A stretch of 61,661 nt of DNA from Serratia marcescens (GCF_001902635.1 NZ_MJAO01000027.1:1-61661), one strand, 5' to 3'; shown: positions 9,037-18,369, counted from the stretch's first letter. Program-made: numbers and translations. Notes: generated by a model from the sequence alone, not told the origin.

Positions 9037-10512
9037 ATGGCGGTAACCTCTACAGCCCAGGCGTGTGACCTGGTTATTTTCGGCGCGAAAGGTGATTTGG
9101 CGCGCCGTAAACTGCTGCCTTCCCTGTACCAGTTAGAGAAAGCCGGACACATCCACCCGGATACGCGGATCATCGGCGTCGGCCGCGCGGAGTGGGATAA
9201 ACAAGCTTATACCGAAGTGGTCAAGGAAGCGCTTGGCACCTTCATGAAGGAAAAATTGGATGACGAACTCTGGGCTACGCTGAGCGCCCGCCTGGACTTC
9301 TGTAACCTGGACGTTAACGACAGCAAGAACTTTACCAAACTGGGTAAAATGCTGGATCAGAAGCATCGCACCACCATCAACTACTTCGCCATGCCGCCAA
9401 GCACCTTCGGCGCCATCTGCAAAGGGTTGGGCGAAGCCAAGCTGAACCACGAGCCGGCGCGCGTGGTGATGGAAAAACCGCTGGGCACCGATCTGGCGTC
9501 CTCTCGCGTGATCAACGATCAGGTGGCGGAGTACTTCAACGAATCTCAGGTTTACCGTATCGACCACTATCTCGGCAAAGAGACGGTGTTGAACCTGTTG
9601 GCGCTGCGTTTCGCCAACTCGCTGTTCGCGTCCAACTGGGATAACCGCACCATCGATTCGGTGCAGATCACCGTGGCGGAAGAAGTCGGCATCGAAGGGC
9701 GCTGGGGTTACTTCGATCAGGCCGGCCAGATGCGCGACATGATCCAGAACCACCTGCTGCAGATCCTGACCATGATCGCCATGTCGCCGCCGGCGGATCT
9801 GACCACCGACCGCATCCGCGACGAAAAGGTGAAGGTATTGCGCTCGCTGCGCCGCATCAATCAGACCAACGTGCGGGAAACCACCGTGCGCGGTCAGTAC
9901 ACCGCCGGTTTCGTCCAGGGCAAGAAAGTGCCGGGCTATCTGGAAGAGGAAGGGGCGAACAAGAGCAGCAGCACCGAGACTTTCGTGTCCATCCGCGTGG
10001 ATATCGACAACTGGCAGTGGGCCGGGGTGCCGTTCTACCTGCGCACCGGTAAACGTTTGCCGACCAAATGCTCGGAAGTGGTGGTGTACTTTAAGAACCC
10101 GCCGCTTAACCTGTTCAGCGATTCCTATCAGCAGCTGCCGCAGAACAAGCTGACCATCCGCCTGCAGCCGGACGAAGGCATCGAAATTCAGGTGCTGAAC
10201 AAGGTGCCGGGGCTGGATCACAAACACCGCCTGCAGACCACCAAGCTGGATCTGAGCTTCTCGGAAACCTTCAACCAGGAGCACGTGGCGGACGCCTACG
10301 AGCGCCTGCTGCTGGAAACCATGCGCGGTATTCAGGCGCTGTTCGTGCGCCGCGATGAAGTGGAAGAAGCCTGGAAGTGGGTCGACTCCATCATGGATGC
10401 ATGGAAAGCCGACAACGAGGCGCCTAAGCCTTATCAGGCGGGCACCTGGGGGCCGGTAGCCTCGGTGGCGATGATCACCCGCGACGGCCGTTCCTGGAAC
10501 GAGTTCGAGTAA
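9037..10512 (+). CDS. zwf: Glucose-6-phosphate 1-dehydrogenase
   Basis: Oxidises glucose-6-phosphate to 6-phosphogluconolactone and makes NADPH, the entry step of the oxidative pentose phosphate and Entner-Doudoroff routes. The 491 residues match E. coli exactly in length. The NADP-binding motif is FGAKGDLARRKL and the active-site motif RIDHYLGKE. I use the ATG at 9037: GAGGAG ends at 9030, giving 6-nt spacing, and the protein then begins MAVTSTAQAC as in E. coli; the ATG at 9031 abuts the ribosome site. Divergent from hexR, with a HexR site upstream and its own strong terminator. Confidence 0.98.
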   Translation: MAVTSTAQACDLVIFGAKGDLARRKLLPSLYQLEKAGHIHPDTRIIGVGRAEWDKQAYTEVVKEALGTFMKEKLDDELWATLSARLDFCNLDVNDSKNFTKLGKMLDQKHRTTINYFAMPPSTFGAICKGLGEAKLNHEPARVVMEKPLGTDLASSRVINDQVAEYFNESQVYRIDHYLGKETVLNLLALRFANSLFASNWDNRTIDSVQITVAEEVGIEGRWGYFDQAGQMRDMIQNHLLQILTMIAMSPPADLTTDRIRDEKVKVLRSLRRINQTNVRETTVRGQYTAGFVQGKKVPGYLEEEGANKSSSTETFVSIRVDIDNWQWAGVPFYLRTGKRLPTKCSEVVVYFKNPPLNLFSDSYQQLPQNKLTIRLQPDEGIEIQVLNKVPGLDHKHRLQTTKLDLSFSETFNQEHVADAYERLLLETMRGIQALFVRRDEVEEAWKWVDSIMDAWKADNEAPKPYQAGTWGPVASVAMITRDGRSWNEFE

Positions 10513-10520
10513 TGCGTAAC

Positions 10521-10548
10521 GCCGGCAGCCCGTCTGCCGGCTTTTTTT
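10521..10548 (+). terminator. zwf intrinsic terminator
   Basis: An 8-bp stem GCCGGCAG/CTGCCGGC with a 5-nt loop is followed by eight T. It separates zwf from eda transcriptionally, unlike an uninterrupted edd-eda unit. Confidence 0.88.
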
Positions 10549-10666
10549 TGCCTGCGATCTGCGCGTGGGCCACATCACTGACGGTACGGTCGGACGCCTG
10601 TGCACTCGCGCAGAGCCCTGTGGCAGGGGCGTGCCATTGTTAACCGCGAGTCATGGAGAAACAACG

Positions 10667-11308
10667 ATGGAAAACTGGAAAACCAGCCCCGAACACATTC
10701 TGACGGCGGGGCCGGTGGTGCCTGTTATCGTGATCAACAAGCTGGAGCAGGCGGTACCGCTGGCGAAAGCGCTGGTTGCCGGCGGCGTGCGGGTGCTGGA
10801 GGTGACGCTGCGCACCGCCTGTGCGCTGGCGGCTATCCGCGCCATTGCCCAAGAGGTGCCGGAGGCGATTATCGGCGCCGGTACGGTGATCAATCCGCAG
10901 CAGCTGCGGGAGGTGACCGAGGCGGGGGCGCAGTTCGCCATCAGTCCGGGGCTGACCGAAGCCTTGCTGCAGGCGGCGATGGCGGGGCCGATCCCGCTGA
11001 TCCCTGGCATCAGCACCGTGTCTGAACTGATGCTGGGCATGGATCACGGTCTGCGCGAGTTCAAGTTCTTCCCGGCGGAAGCCAACGGCGGCGTGAAGGC
11101 GTTGCAGGCGATCGGCGGCCCGTTCCCGCAGGTGCGTTTTTGCCCGACCGGCGGCATTACGCCGAACAACTACCGCGATTATCTGGCGTTGAAAAGCGTG
11201 CTGTGCATCGGTGGTTCCTGGCTGGTGCCGGCGGATGCGCTCGAAAGCGGCGACTACGCGCGCATCACTGAACTGGCCCGCAGCGCCGTCAGCGGTGCTG
11301 TGTCGTAA
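10667..11308 (+). CDS. eda: KHG/KDPG aldolase
   Basis: Cleaves 2-keto-3-deoxy-6-phosphogluconate to pyruvate and glyceraldehyde-3-phosphate (Entner-Doudoroff) and also acts on 4-hydroxy-2-oxoglutarate. It is 213 residues, as in E. coli, with the class I aldolase motifs EVTLRT, GAGTV and the Schiff-base lysine region [13 protein letters not shown]. The ATG at 10667 has GGAGA 7 nt upstream; the frame runs about 34 codons further upstream without conservation. In E. coli, edd lies between zwf and eda. Here zwf is followed directly by eda, with a terminator in between, so eda must have its own promoter in the 118-bp gap. Confidence 0.97.
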   Translation: MENWKTSPEHILTAGPVVPVIVINKLEQAVPLAKALVAGGVRVLEVTLRTACALAAIRAIAQEVPEAIIGAGTVINPQQLREVTEAGAQFAISPGLTEALLQAAMAGPIPLIPGISTVSELMLGMDHGLREFKFFPAEANGGVKALQAIGGPFPQVRFCPTGGITPNNYRDYLALKSVLCIGGSWLVPADALESGDYARITELARSAVSGAVS

Positions 11309-11360
11309 CCCGCGCCGCGCATGGGATTGGCGCATATTTGCGCATCCACGGTTTTCGCAA

Positions 11361-11387
11361 GGCTCAACGTTCCGTTGAGCCTTTTTT
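11361..11387 (+). terminator. eda intrinsic terminator
   Basis: A 9-bp stem GGCTCAACG/CGTTGAGCC with a 3-nt loop is followed by six T. Confidence 0.88.
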
Positions 11388-11561
11388 AATTTTTATCGCA
11401 ATTAACTTTCTTATTTTTAACCCGTTTTTTTCTGATTTTTTATGAAAACGGCAGTTTGCTTTATTATTTTGGCTGTGGTAAAAATATCTCAGTTGAAAAT
11501 TTTACATTTATGAGGATATTGGGCAAATCGCACGGTGTGCGGCTGATAATAGAGAACTATT

Positions 11562-11660
11562 ATGATGACTATTAACGGAACTACCCTCAGAACCTCTACG
11601 TGCCAACTCTTCCTTTCTGCGATCCTTGCCAGTGAGCATCACTGGTGCAGCGAGCTATAG
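11562..11660 (+). CDS. Leader peptide of the mdtJI operon (MdtU-like, 32 codons)
   Basis: A 32-codon ORF (begins MMTINGTTLRTS, ends HHWCSEL) starts at ATG 11562 with AGAGA 6-7 nt upstream and stops 200 nt before mdtJ. It occupies the position of the upstream ORF mdtU, reported in E. coli to make mdtJI expression depend on spermidine. I cannot recall the E. coli peptide well enough to claim similarity, so the call rests on position, a good ribosome site and the long leader. An AT-rich promoter region precedes it. Confidence 0.6.
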   Translation: MMTINGTTLRTSTCQLFLSAILASEHHWCSEL

Positions 11661-11860
11661 CGTCTTTCTCCCTTAACCGGTGCCGGTAGCGGGCTTAAGC
11701 CTTCGCTCTACCGTTCAGCCGGGCAAACATTCTTTTTGCGTTTGGGTCAGTTTATCCCCAGGGATCTCTGCGTCTTGCGCGCCGCGCTGCGGCCGTTTGG
11801 CGAGATAAATCGGGATAAATATGCCTTGGCGCGCGTTATTCGCCGTTTGGGAGAAAAATT
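11661..11860 (+). promoter_or_regulatory. Long pyrimidine-rich mdtJI leader
   Basis: The 200 nt between the leader peptide and mdtJ are C- and T-rich (for example CTTTCTCCCTTAACC) with few stable stems. This fits a Rho-loading region exposed or hidden by ribosomes on the leader ORF. No intrinsic terminator is seen. Confidence 0.4.
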
Positions 11861-12229
11861 ATGATTTATTGGATCTTTTTAGGTTTGGCCATCATGACCG
11901 AAATCATTGGCACCTTGTCGATGAAATACGCCAGCGTCAATGGCGGCATGATTGGGCACATCGTGATGTACGTGATGATCACCGCGTCTTATGTGTTGTT
12001 GTCGGTAGCGGTAAAACGCGTGGCGCTGGGCGTAGCCTACGCGCTGTGGGAAGGCATCGGCATTCTGTTCATTACCCTGTTCAGCGTGCTGTGGTTCGAC
12101 GAACCGATCTCGGCGCTGAAAGTGCTGGGGTTGGCTACGCTGATCGCCGGCATCATGCTGGTGAAATCCGGCACCCGCAAAGAGCGAAAACAGGTCAGCC
12201 CGCGAGGTGACAACCATGCAACAGTTTGA
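11861..12229 (+). CDS. mdtJ: Spermidine exporter subunit MdtJ (SMR family)
   Basis: Half of the MdtJI small multidrug resistance heterodimer that exports spermidine across the inner membrane. The 122-residue protein has four membrane helices. Strong family blocks are [20 protein letters not shown] with the conserved membrane-embedded Glu of helix 1, [11 protein letters not shown], and a basic tail (KSGTRKERK) as in E. coli. The ATG is preceded by GGGAGA. The last 14 nt overlap the start of mdtI, implying coupled translation and paired stoichiometry. Confidence 0.95.
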   Translation: MIYWIFLGLAIMTEIIGTLSMKYASVNGGMIGHIVMYVMITASYVLLSVAVKRVALGVAYALWEGIGILFITLFSVLWFDEPISALKVLGLATLIAGIMLVKSGTRKERKQVSPRGDNHATV

Positions 12230-12545
12230 GTTGTACCACATTGGGTTCTTGGGACTGGCGATCGTGTTGGAAATCGTCGCCAATATCTTCCTGAAAATGT
12301 CGGACGGCTTCCGTAAAATTTGGCTGGGGCTGTTGTCGCTGCTGTCGGTGCTCGGTGCGTTCAGCGCCCTGGCACAGGCGGTGAAGGGCATCGACCTGTC
12401 GATCGCTTATGCGCTGTGGGGCGGTTTCGGCATCGCCGCCACCATCGCCGCAGGCTGGATCATGTTCGGCCAGCGGCTGAACGCCAAAGGCTGGATCGGT
12501 CTGGCATTGCTGCTGACGGGGATGGTGATCCTCAAACTGTCCTGA
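12216..12545 (+). CDS. mdtI: Spermidine exporter subunit MdtI (SMR family)
   Basis: Partner of MdtJ in spermidine export. The product is 109 residues with four membrane helices. It shares [13 protein letters not shown] (including the conserved helix-1 Glu) and [20 protein letters not shown] with E. coli MdtI. GAGG at 12204-12207 is 8 nt from the ATG at 12216, which I prefer to the in-frame GTG at 12207 that overlaps the ribosome site. Confidence 0.95.
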   Translation: MQQFELYHIGFLGLAIVLEIVANIFLKMSDGFRKIWLGLLSLLSVLGAFSALAQAVKGIDLSIAYALWGGFGIAATIAAGWIMFGQRLNAKGWIGLALLLTGMVILKLS

Positions 12546-12556
12546 TGACGGGCAAT

Positions 12557-12590
12557 AAAAAACCGCAGGCGTTCCGTCTGCGGTTTTTTT
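12557..12590. terminator. Bidirectional terminator between mdtI and yoaB
   Basis: A-run, stem ACCGCAGGC/GTCTGCGGT, then seven T. It can serve mdtI on the plus strand and convergent yoaB on the minus strand. Confidence 0.85.
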
Positions 12591-12605
12591 ACGTCTCGCC
12601 CCGGC

Positions 12606-12950
12606 TTACAGCGCGGCGATGATTTTGATTTCCACCTTGTACTTCGGATTCATCAGCTGCGCCTGCACGGTGCAGCGCACTGGCGCGCTGCCGGCGACCA
12701 CCCAAGCGTCCCAGGCGGCGTTCATCGCGGCGAAGTCGGCGGTGTTGGCCAGGAAGATGGTGGCGTCCAGAATGCGGCTTTTATCCGAGCCTACGCGCGC
12801 CAGCAGCACGTCGATGGCAGCGAGGGCGTTGGTGGTCTGCGCGGTGGCGTCCGCGTCCAGATTTTCCGGTACGCTGGTGTAGTAAACGGTCTCGTTGTGC
12901 ACTACGGCTTCAGACCAGCGCTGATCGGGATCAATTCTTTCGATATTCAT
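12606..12950 (-). CDS. yoaB: RidA-family protein YoaB
   Basis: Member of the YjgF/YER057c/RidA family. RidA deaminates reactive enamine/imine intermediates; the specific role of YoaB is not established. The 114 residues are the same length as E. coli YoaB, with PENLDADATAQT, FLANTADFAAMN and the family's conserved arginine in APVRCTVQA. Divergently placed from yoaA, as in E. coli. Confidence 0.92.
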   Translation of the reverse strand: MNIERIDPDQRWSEAVVHNETVYYTSVPENLDADATAQTTNALAAIDVLLARVGSDKSRILDATIFLANTADFAAMNAAWDAWVVAGSAPVRCTVQAQLMNPKYKVEIKIIAAL

Positions 12951-13083
12951 TTGCTTATCTCCATATCATAGTCCCGCTAAGGGTAGCACAGCCGGTCGTG
13001 AAAATGCGCGGCGATAAAGTGGGTGGTAGCCGGGCGGCAGGCTTGGCATAATCAGCGCTGAATGACACCGGCAGAGAGACAGC

Positions 13084-15000
13084 GTGACAGACGATTTTGC
13101 AACAGACGGCGCCTTGGCGCAGGCTATCAAGGGATTCAAACCGCGTGAACCGCAGCGGCAGATGGCGCAAGCCGTTACCGAGGCGATCAATTTCAAGCAG
13201 GAGCTGGTAGTGGAGGCCGGCACCGGCACCGGCAAAACTTTCGCTTATCTGGCGCCGGCGCTGCGCGCCGATCGCAAAGTGATCATCTCTACCGGCTCGA
13301 AAGCGTTGCAGGATCAGCTGTATGCGCGCGATCTGCCGACCGTCGCCAAAGCGCTGAAGTACAAAGGCAAGCTGGCGCTGCTGAAGGGGCGCTCCAACTA
13401 CCTGTGCCTGGAGCGGTTGGAGCAGCAGTCGATGGCCGGCGGCGAGCTGGCGGGGCAGACGCTGATCGATCTGGTTCAGCTGCGCAAGTGGTCGTCGCAG
13501 ACCAAAGAGGGAGATATCAGCACCTGCAGCGAAGTGGCGGAAGACAGCTTCGTCTGGCCGCTGGTGACCAGCACCAATGACAACTGCCTGGGCAGCGATT
13601 GCCCGCTGTACCAGGATTGCTTCGTGGTCAAGGCGCGCCGCCGCGCGATGGATGCGGATGTGGTGGTGGTGAACCATCACCTGTTCCTGGCGGATATGGT
13701 GGTGAAAGAGGGCGGTTTTGCCGAGTTGATCCCGGAAGCCGAGGTGATGATTTTCGACGAGGCGCACCAGATCCCCGATATCGCCAGCCAGTATTTCGGC
13801 CAGCAGCTCACCAGCCGCCAGCTGTTGGATCTGGCGAAGGACATCACCATCGCCTACCGCACCGAGGTGCGAGATGCCGCCCAGCTGCAAAAAAGCGCCG
13901 ACCGCCTCAGCCTGAGTACGCAAGATTTCCGTCTGAATCTGGGGGAGCCGGGGTTTCGCGGCAATCTGCGCGACGTGCTTGGCGAACCGAACGTGCAGCG
14001 CGCCCTGCTGCTGCTCGATGACGCGCTGGAACTGTGTTACGACGTGATGAAGCTGTCTCTGGGGCGTTCGGCGCTGCTGGACGCCGCCTTTGAACGCGCC
14101 ACGCTGTATCGTGCGCGTCTCAAGCGGCTGAAAGCGGTGACGGAGCCGGGCTACAGCTATTGGTATGAATGCAATTCGCGCCACTTCGTGCTGGCGCTGA
14201 CGCCGCTGACGGTAGCCGATCGTTTCCGTGAAATGCTGGACGAGAAGCCGGGCAGTTGGATCTTTACCTCGGCTACCCTGTCGGTCAACGATCAACTGGG
14301 CCACTTCACCGAACGTTTGGGGCTGACCAAGGCCAAAACGCTGCTGCTGCCAAGCCCGTTCGACTATGCCAAACAGGCGTTGCTGTGCGTGCCGCGCTTT
14401 TTACCTTCACCAAATCAGCCCGGCGGGGCGCGCCAGCTGGCGCGCATGCTGCGGCCATTAATTGAGGCCAACAACGGCCGCTGTTTCTTCTTATGCACCT
14501 CGCACCAGATGATGCGCGAGCTGGCGGAAGAGTTCCGCGCTACGATGACGCTGCCGGTGCTGTTGCAGGGGGAAACCAGTAAAGGGCAGCTGCTGGCGCA
14601 GTTTGTCGCCGCCGGTAACGCGCTGCTGGTGGCAACCAGCAGCTTCTGGGAGGGGGTGGACGTGCGCGGCGATGCGCTGTCCTGCGTGATCATCGATAAA
14701 CTGCCGTTCACTTCACCGGACGATCCGTTGCTGAAGGCGCGTATTGAAGATTGCCGCCTGCGCGGCGGCGATCCGTTTAATGACGTGCAGTTGCCGGATG
14801 CGGTCATCACCCTGAAGCAGGGCGTCGGCCGCTTGATCCGCGATACCGACGATCGCGGCGTGCTGGTGATTTGCGACAACCGTCTGGTGATGCGCCCATA
14901 TGGTGAGGTGTTCCTCAATAGCCTGCCGCCCACGCCGCGTACCCGCGATCTGAAGCAAGCGATCGCTTTCTTGCAGGCCGCCGCTACGCAGGCCACGTGA
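13084..15000 (+). CDS. yoaA: ATP-dependent DNA helicase YoaA (XPD/DinG-like, Fe-S)
   Basis: Superfamily 2 helicase that in E. coli works with the HolC (chi) clamp-loader subunit in tolerance of replication-blocking damage. The 638 residues carry Walker A (EAGTGTGKTFAYL, near residue 40), the DEAH box (IFDEAHQ) and helicase C-terminal motifs (TSSFWEGVDV, QGVGRLIRD). Four cysteines for a 4Fe-4S cluster lie between Walker A and DEAH (YLCLE, then DNCLGSDCPLYQDC). It starts at GTG with GAGAG upstream. Confidence 0.95.
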   Translation: MTDDFATDGALAQAIKGFKPREPQRQMAQAVTEAINFKQELVVEAGTGTGKTFAYLAPALRADRKVIISTGSKALQDQLYARDLPTVAKALKYKGKLALLKGRSNYLCLERLEQQSMAGGELAGQTLIDLVQLRKWSSQTKEGDISTCSEVAEDSFVWPLVTSTNDNCLGSDCPLYQDCFVVKARRRAMDADVVVVNHHLFLADMVVKEGGFAELIPEAEVMIFDEAHQIPDIASQYFGQQLTSRQLLDLAKDITIAYRTEVRDAAQLQKSADRLSLSTQDFRLNLGEPGFRGNLRDVLGEPNVQRALLLLDDALELCYDVMKLSLGRSALLDAAFERATLYRARLKRLKAVTEPGYSYWYECNSRHFVLALTPLTVADRFREMLDEKPGSWIFTSATLSVNDQLGHFTERLGLTKAKTLLLPSPFDYAKQALLCVPRFLPSPNQPGGARQLARMLRPLIEANNGRCFFLCTSHQMMRELAEEFRATMTLPVLLQGETSKGQLLAQFVAAGNALLVATSSFWEGVDVRGDALSCVIIDKLPFTSPDDPLLKARIEDCRLRGGDPFNDVQLPDAVITLKQGVGRLIRDTDDRGVLVICDNRLVMRPYGEVFLNSLPPTPRTRDLKQAIAFLQAAATQAT

Positions 15001-15020
15001 AAGATGAAGGGCTTACGGGG

Positions 15021-15032
15021 CTGTGCTACAAT
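15021..15032 (+). promoter_or_regulatory. Probable tsaB promoter (extended -10)
   Basis: TGTGCTACAAT is an extended -10 (TGnGnTAnnnT-like) about 48 nt before the tsaB ATG and just after the yoaA stop. No clear -35 is seen. Confidence 0.4.
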
Positions 15033-15079
15033 GCGCGCCCTGTATGAAAAACCCAGTTTTATTCCCGCCAGAGGTTGGC

Positions 15080-15781
15080 ATGTCCACGCGAATTTTAGCG
15101 ATCGATACCGCGACGGAAGCCTGTTCCGTCGCCGTCTGGAATCAAGGCGAAATCCACGCCCTGTTTGAGCTGTGCCCACGCGAGCATACGCAACGTATTT
15201 TACCTATGGTGCAGCAGGTGCTGGCGGAATCCGGTCTGGCGCTCAACCAGCTCGATGCGCTGGCCTTCGGCCGCGGCCCCGGCAGTTTTACCGGGGTGCG
15301 CATTGGCATCGGCATCGCTCAGGGCTTGGCGCTGGGTGCCGATCTGCCAATGCTCGGCATTTCCACGCTGCAAACCATGGCGCAGGGCGCCTGGCGCGTC
15401 AGCGGCGCAGAGCGGGTGCTGGCGGCGATCGATGCGCGCATGGGCGAGGTCTACTGGGGGCAGTATGAACGCCAGGCGGACGGCAGCTGGTTGGAAAGCG
15501 AAGGCGAGGCGGTGCTGTCGCCGGCGCAGGCGCTGGAGCGCGCACAGCGTTTGCAGGGCGACTGGGCTCATGTCGGCACCGGCTGGCAAACCTATCCCGA
15601 TCTGGTCAACGGCTCTGCGCTGAGCGTGCGTGACGGCCAAATGCTGTTGCCGCAGGCGGAAGACATGTTGCCGCTGGCGCTGCTCGCATGGCAGCAGGGG
15701 CTGTCGGTAGCGGTAGAAAACGCCGAGCCGACCTACCTGCGCAATGAGGTGACCTGGAAAAAACTGCCGGGCCGCGAGTAA
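15080..15781 (+). CDS. tsaB: tRNA threonylcarbamoyladenosine biosynthesis protein TsaB
   Basis: Inactive ASKHA-fold paralogue of TsaD, and scaffold of the TsaBDE complex that makes t6A37 on ANN-reading tRNAs. The 233-residue protein begins [18 protein letters not shown] and carries the family blocks REHTQRILP and [18 protein letters not shown] is 5 nt before the ATG. The frame extends 19 codons upstream without conservation and through the -10 element. Followed by the slp lipoprotein gene, as in E. coli (yeaZ-yeaY-fadD-rnd order). Confidence 0.96.
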   Translation: MSTRILAIDTATEACSVAVWNQGEIHALFELCPREHTQRILPMVQQVLAESGLALNQLDALAFGRGPGSFTGVRIGIGIAQGLALGADLPMLGISTLQTMAQGAWRVSGAERVLAAIDARMGEVYWGQYERQADGSWLESEGEAVLSPAQALERAQRLQGDWAHVGTGWQTYPDLVNGSALSVRDGQMLLPQAEDMLPLALLAWQQGLSVAVENAEPTYLRNEVTWKKLPGRE

Positions 15782-15825
15782 GCGCGGCTTATTGTGCTGT
15801 TGTTGATAATGGGCGACGCCGGCCT

Positions 15826-15853
15826 GCAACTTGAGCGGTGAAACGCGGTCAAA
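15826..15853 (+). promoter_or_regulatory. Sigma-E-type promoter for slp
   Basis: GCAACTT (15826-15832), a 15-nt spacer and GTCAAA (15848-15853) fit the sigma-E consensus GGAACTT-N15-GTCnAA. The predicted start near 15860 gives a leader of about 22 nt. E. coli yeaY at the same locus is recalled as a sigma-E regulon member. Confidence 0.7.
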
Positions 15854-15881
15854 GTTACAGGCGTTTCAGGAGATTGCGACC

Positions 15882-16472
15882 ATGTTAATCCGCACTGCAA
15901 GTAGAAAGCTGTCGCTGCTGGCCGTTGCCTGCGGCGCGCTGGTTCTGGCCGGGTGTGTCACCGTGCCGGATGCGATCAAAGGCTCCAGCCCTTCGCCGGT
16001 GACCCAGCTTTCCTCGGTACAAAACGCACCAAACCTGTTCACCGGCGCGGAAGCCCGCTTTGGCGGCACCGTGGTGAACGTTGCCAACGAGCAGGGGCGC
16101 ACGGTGCTGGAGATTGCGGCGGTGCCGCTTGATAGCGGGGCACGGCCGATATTGGGTGAACCGTCGCGCGGCCGCTTGCTGGCCACGGTGAACGGTTTCC
16201 TCGAACCGGTCGATTTCAGAGGCCAGCTGGTCACCGTGGTTGGCCCGATAACCGGCCTGAAAGAGGGCAGGATCGGCATGACGCCGTATCGCTTCGTGAC
16301 GATGAACGTCACCGGCTTCAAACGCTGGCATCTGGTGCAACAGGTGGTGATGCCGCCAGCGCCGATGGGGCCTTGGGGTTGGCGCGGTGGTCCGTGGGGA
16401 CCCGGTTGGGGCGCTGGTTATGGTTGGTACAACACTGGCCCGGCGCAGGTGCAAACCATCGTAACCGAGTAG
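15882..16472 (+). CDS. Slp-family outer-membrane lipoprotein (YeaY-like)
   Basis: Predicted outer-membrane lipoprotein of the Slp family; biochemical role unknown. A short basic N-terminus and hydrophobic core end in the lipobox LVLAGC (cleavage before Cys, about residue 25). The body contains the Slp-type segment ([24 protein letters not shown]). The tail after residue 165 is rich in Gly, Trp and Pro ([15 protein letters not shown]), probably disordered and surface- or wall-exposed. CAGGAG is 9 nt from the ATG at 15882. Its location between tsaB and fadD matches E. coli yeaY. A sigma-E-type promoter lies immediately upstream, consistent with envelope-stress induction. Confidence 0.88.
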   Translation: MLIRTASRKLSLLAVACGALVLAGCVTVPDAIKGSSPSPVTQLSSVQNAPNLFTGAEARFGGTVVNVANEQGRTVLEIAAVPLDSGARPILGEPSRGRLLATVNGFLEPVDFRGQLVTVVGPITGLKEGRIGMTPYRFVTMNVTGFKRWHLVQQVVMPPAPMGPWGWRGGPWGPGWGAGYGWYNTGPAQVQTIVTE

Positions 16473-16501
16473 CATACGCTTGATGTGAACAAATTTGACA
16501 G

Positions 16502-16529
16502 GGCGGCTCCGGCCGCCTTTTTCTTTTTT
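16502..16529 (+). terminator. slp intrinsic terminator
   Basis: A 6-bp GC stem (GGCGGC/GCCGCC) with a 4-nt loop is followed by TTTTTCTTTTTT. Confidence 0.8.
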
Positions 16530-16590
16530 GGATAAGGAATATCCGACAATTAGTGACGTACATCGCAACCTGAGTAATGTTTAAAACTCG

Positions 16591-16607
16591 AACTGGTCTG
16601 CTGAGTT
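16591..16607. promoter_or_regulatory. FadR operator upstream of fadD
   Basis: AACTGGTCTGCTGAGTT keeps the left half AACTGGTC perfectly and most of the right half of the FadR palindrome. It lies about 75-90 nt before the fadD start in the promoter region; fadR itself is at 27.5 kb in this window. Confidence 0.78.
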
Positions 16608-16680
16608 AAAATATTGTTATGGTTGGGCTGCGAGTTTGAGGGCTGCGATGATAATTAGTAATGATTTCAGGAGTAATACC

Positions 16681-18369
16681 TTGGATAAGGTCTGGTTAAA
16701 ACGGTATCCGGCGGATGTGCCCGCAGAGATTGATGCCGATCGCTATTCGTCGTTGATCGAAATGTTTGAGCATGCCGTACAGCGCTATGCCGATCAGCCC
16801 GCCTTTATCAACATGGGCGAGGTGATGACCTTCCGCAAACTGGAAGAGCGCAGCCGGGCCTTCGCGGCTTATCTGCAAAATGAACTGGGCCTGAAGAAGG
16901 GCGACCGCGTCGCGCTGATGATGCCTAACCTGCTGCAATACCCCATTGCCCTGTTCGGCATTCTGCGTGCCGGCATGGTGGTGGTCAACGTCAACCCGCT
17001 GTACACCCCGCGCGAGTTGGAACATCAGTTGAACGACAGCGGCGCCAGCGCCATCGTCATCGTCTCCAACTTTGCCCACACGCTGGAAAAAGTGGTGTTC
17101 AACACCCAGGTCAAGCACGTGATCCTGACGCGTATGGGCGATCAGCTTTCGGCCGCCAAAGGCACGCTGGTCAACTTCGTGGTCAAATACGTCAAACGCC
17201 TGGTACCGAAGTACAACCTGCCGGACGCCATTTCATTCCGCAGCGCGCTGCAGCGCGGCCGCCGCATGCAATACGTGAAACCGGACATCGTTAATGCCGA
17301 TCTGGCCTTCCTGCAATACACCGGTGGCACCACCGGGGTGGCGAAGGGGGCGATGCTGACGCACCGTAACATGCAGGCCAACCTCGAGCAGGCCAAAGCC
17401 GCGTACTCGCCGCTGTTCCGCGAAGGGCAGGAGGTGGTGGTGACGGCGCTGCCGCTGTACCACATTTTCGCGCTGACAGTGAACTGCCTGCTGTTTATCG
17501 ATCTGGGCGGGCGCAATCTGTTGATCACCAACCCGCGCGACATTCCGGGGCTGGTGAAGGAACTGGGCAAATATCCGTTCACCGCCATGAGCGGGGTGAA
17601 TACGTTGTTCAACGCGTTGCTGAACAACGAAGATTTCCACAAGCTCGACTTCTCGACGCTGCGTTTCTCGGTCGGCGGCGGCATGTCGGTGCAAAAAGCG
17701 GTGGCCGAGAAGTGGGAGAAAACCACCGGCAAACACCTGCTGGAGGGTTACGGCCTGACGGAGTGCTCGCCGTTGGTGGCAGGCAACCCTTACGATCTGA
17801 AACATTACAGCGGCAGCATTGGTTTGCCGGTGCCGTCGACGGACATCCGACTGGTGGACGACAACGGCCACGATGTGCCGCCGGGCGAACCGGGCGAACT
17901 GTGGGTCAAAGGGCCGCAAGTTATGTTAGGCTATTGGCAGCGCCCGGAAGCCACCGACGAAGTGCTGAAAGACGGCTGGTTGGCGACCGGTGATGTGGTT
18001 ACCGTGGACGATCAGGGTTTTGTGCGCATCGTCGACCGTAAGAAAGACATGATCCTGGTTTCCGGTTTCAACGTCTACCCGAACGAGATCGAGGACGTGG
18101 TCAGCCAGCACCCGAAAGTGCTGGAATGTGCGGCGATCGGCGTGCCCAGCGAGGCCTCCGGCGAAACAGTGAAGATCTGCGTGGTAAAGAAAGACGCCTC
18201 GCTGACCAAGGAAGAGCTGCTGACCCATTGCCGCCGCCACCTGACCGGGTATAAAGTGCCTAAAATTGTTGAGTTCCGCGATGAACTGCCGAAATCGAAC
18301 GTCGGCAAGATTTTGCGGCGAGAACTGCGCGAGGAGCAAAAAACGCCGAAGCCGGCCGATGCCGCTTAG
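16681..18369 (+). CDS. fadD: Long-chain-fatty-acid-CoA ligase FadD
   Basis: Activates exogenous long-chain fatty acids to acyl-CoA for beta-oxidation and, through acyl-CoA, derepresses the FadR regulon. Membrane-associated, 562 residues (E. coli 561). The ATP/AMP signature is [14 protein letters not shown] (near residue 215) and the acyl-binding FACS motif region is [17 protein letters not shown]. The start is TTG at 16681: AGGAG at 16668-16672 is well spaced, and the protein then reads [14 protein letters not shown], equivalent to the E. coli TTG start. The longer frame from 16636 is not conserved. Confidence 0.97.
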   Translation: MDKVWLKRYPADVPAEIDADRYSSLIEMFEHAVQRYADQPAFINMGEVMTFRKLEERSRAFAAYLQNELGLKKGDRVALMMPNLLQYPIALFGILRAGMVVVNVNPLYTPRELEHQLNDSGASAIVIVSNFAHTLEKVVFNTQVKHVILTRMGDQLSAAKGTLVNFVVKYVKRLVPKYNLPDAISFRSALQRGRRMQYVKPDIVNADLAFLQYTGGTTGVAKGAMLTHRNMQANLEQAKAAYSPLFREGQEVVVTALPLYHIFALTVNCLLFIDLGGRNLLITNPRDIPGLVKELGKYPFTAMSGVNTLFNALLNNEDFHKLDFSTLRFSVGGGMSVQKAVAEKWEKTTGKHLLEGYGLTECSPLVAGNPYDLKHYSGSIGLPVPSTDIRLVDDNGHDVPPGEPGELWVKGPQVMLGYWQRPEATDEVLKDGWLATGDVVTVDDQGFVRIVDRKKDMILVSGFNVYPNEIEDVVSQHPKVLECAAIGVPSEASGETVKICVVKKDASLTKEELLTHCRRHLTGYKVPKIVEFRDELPKSNVGKILRRELREEQKTPKPADAA

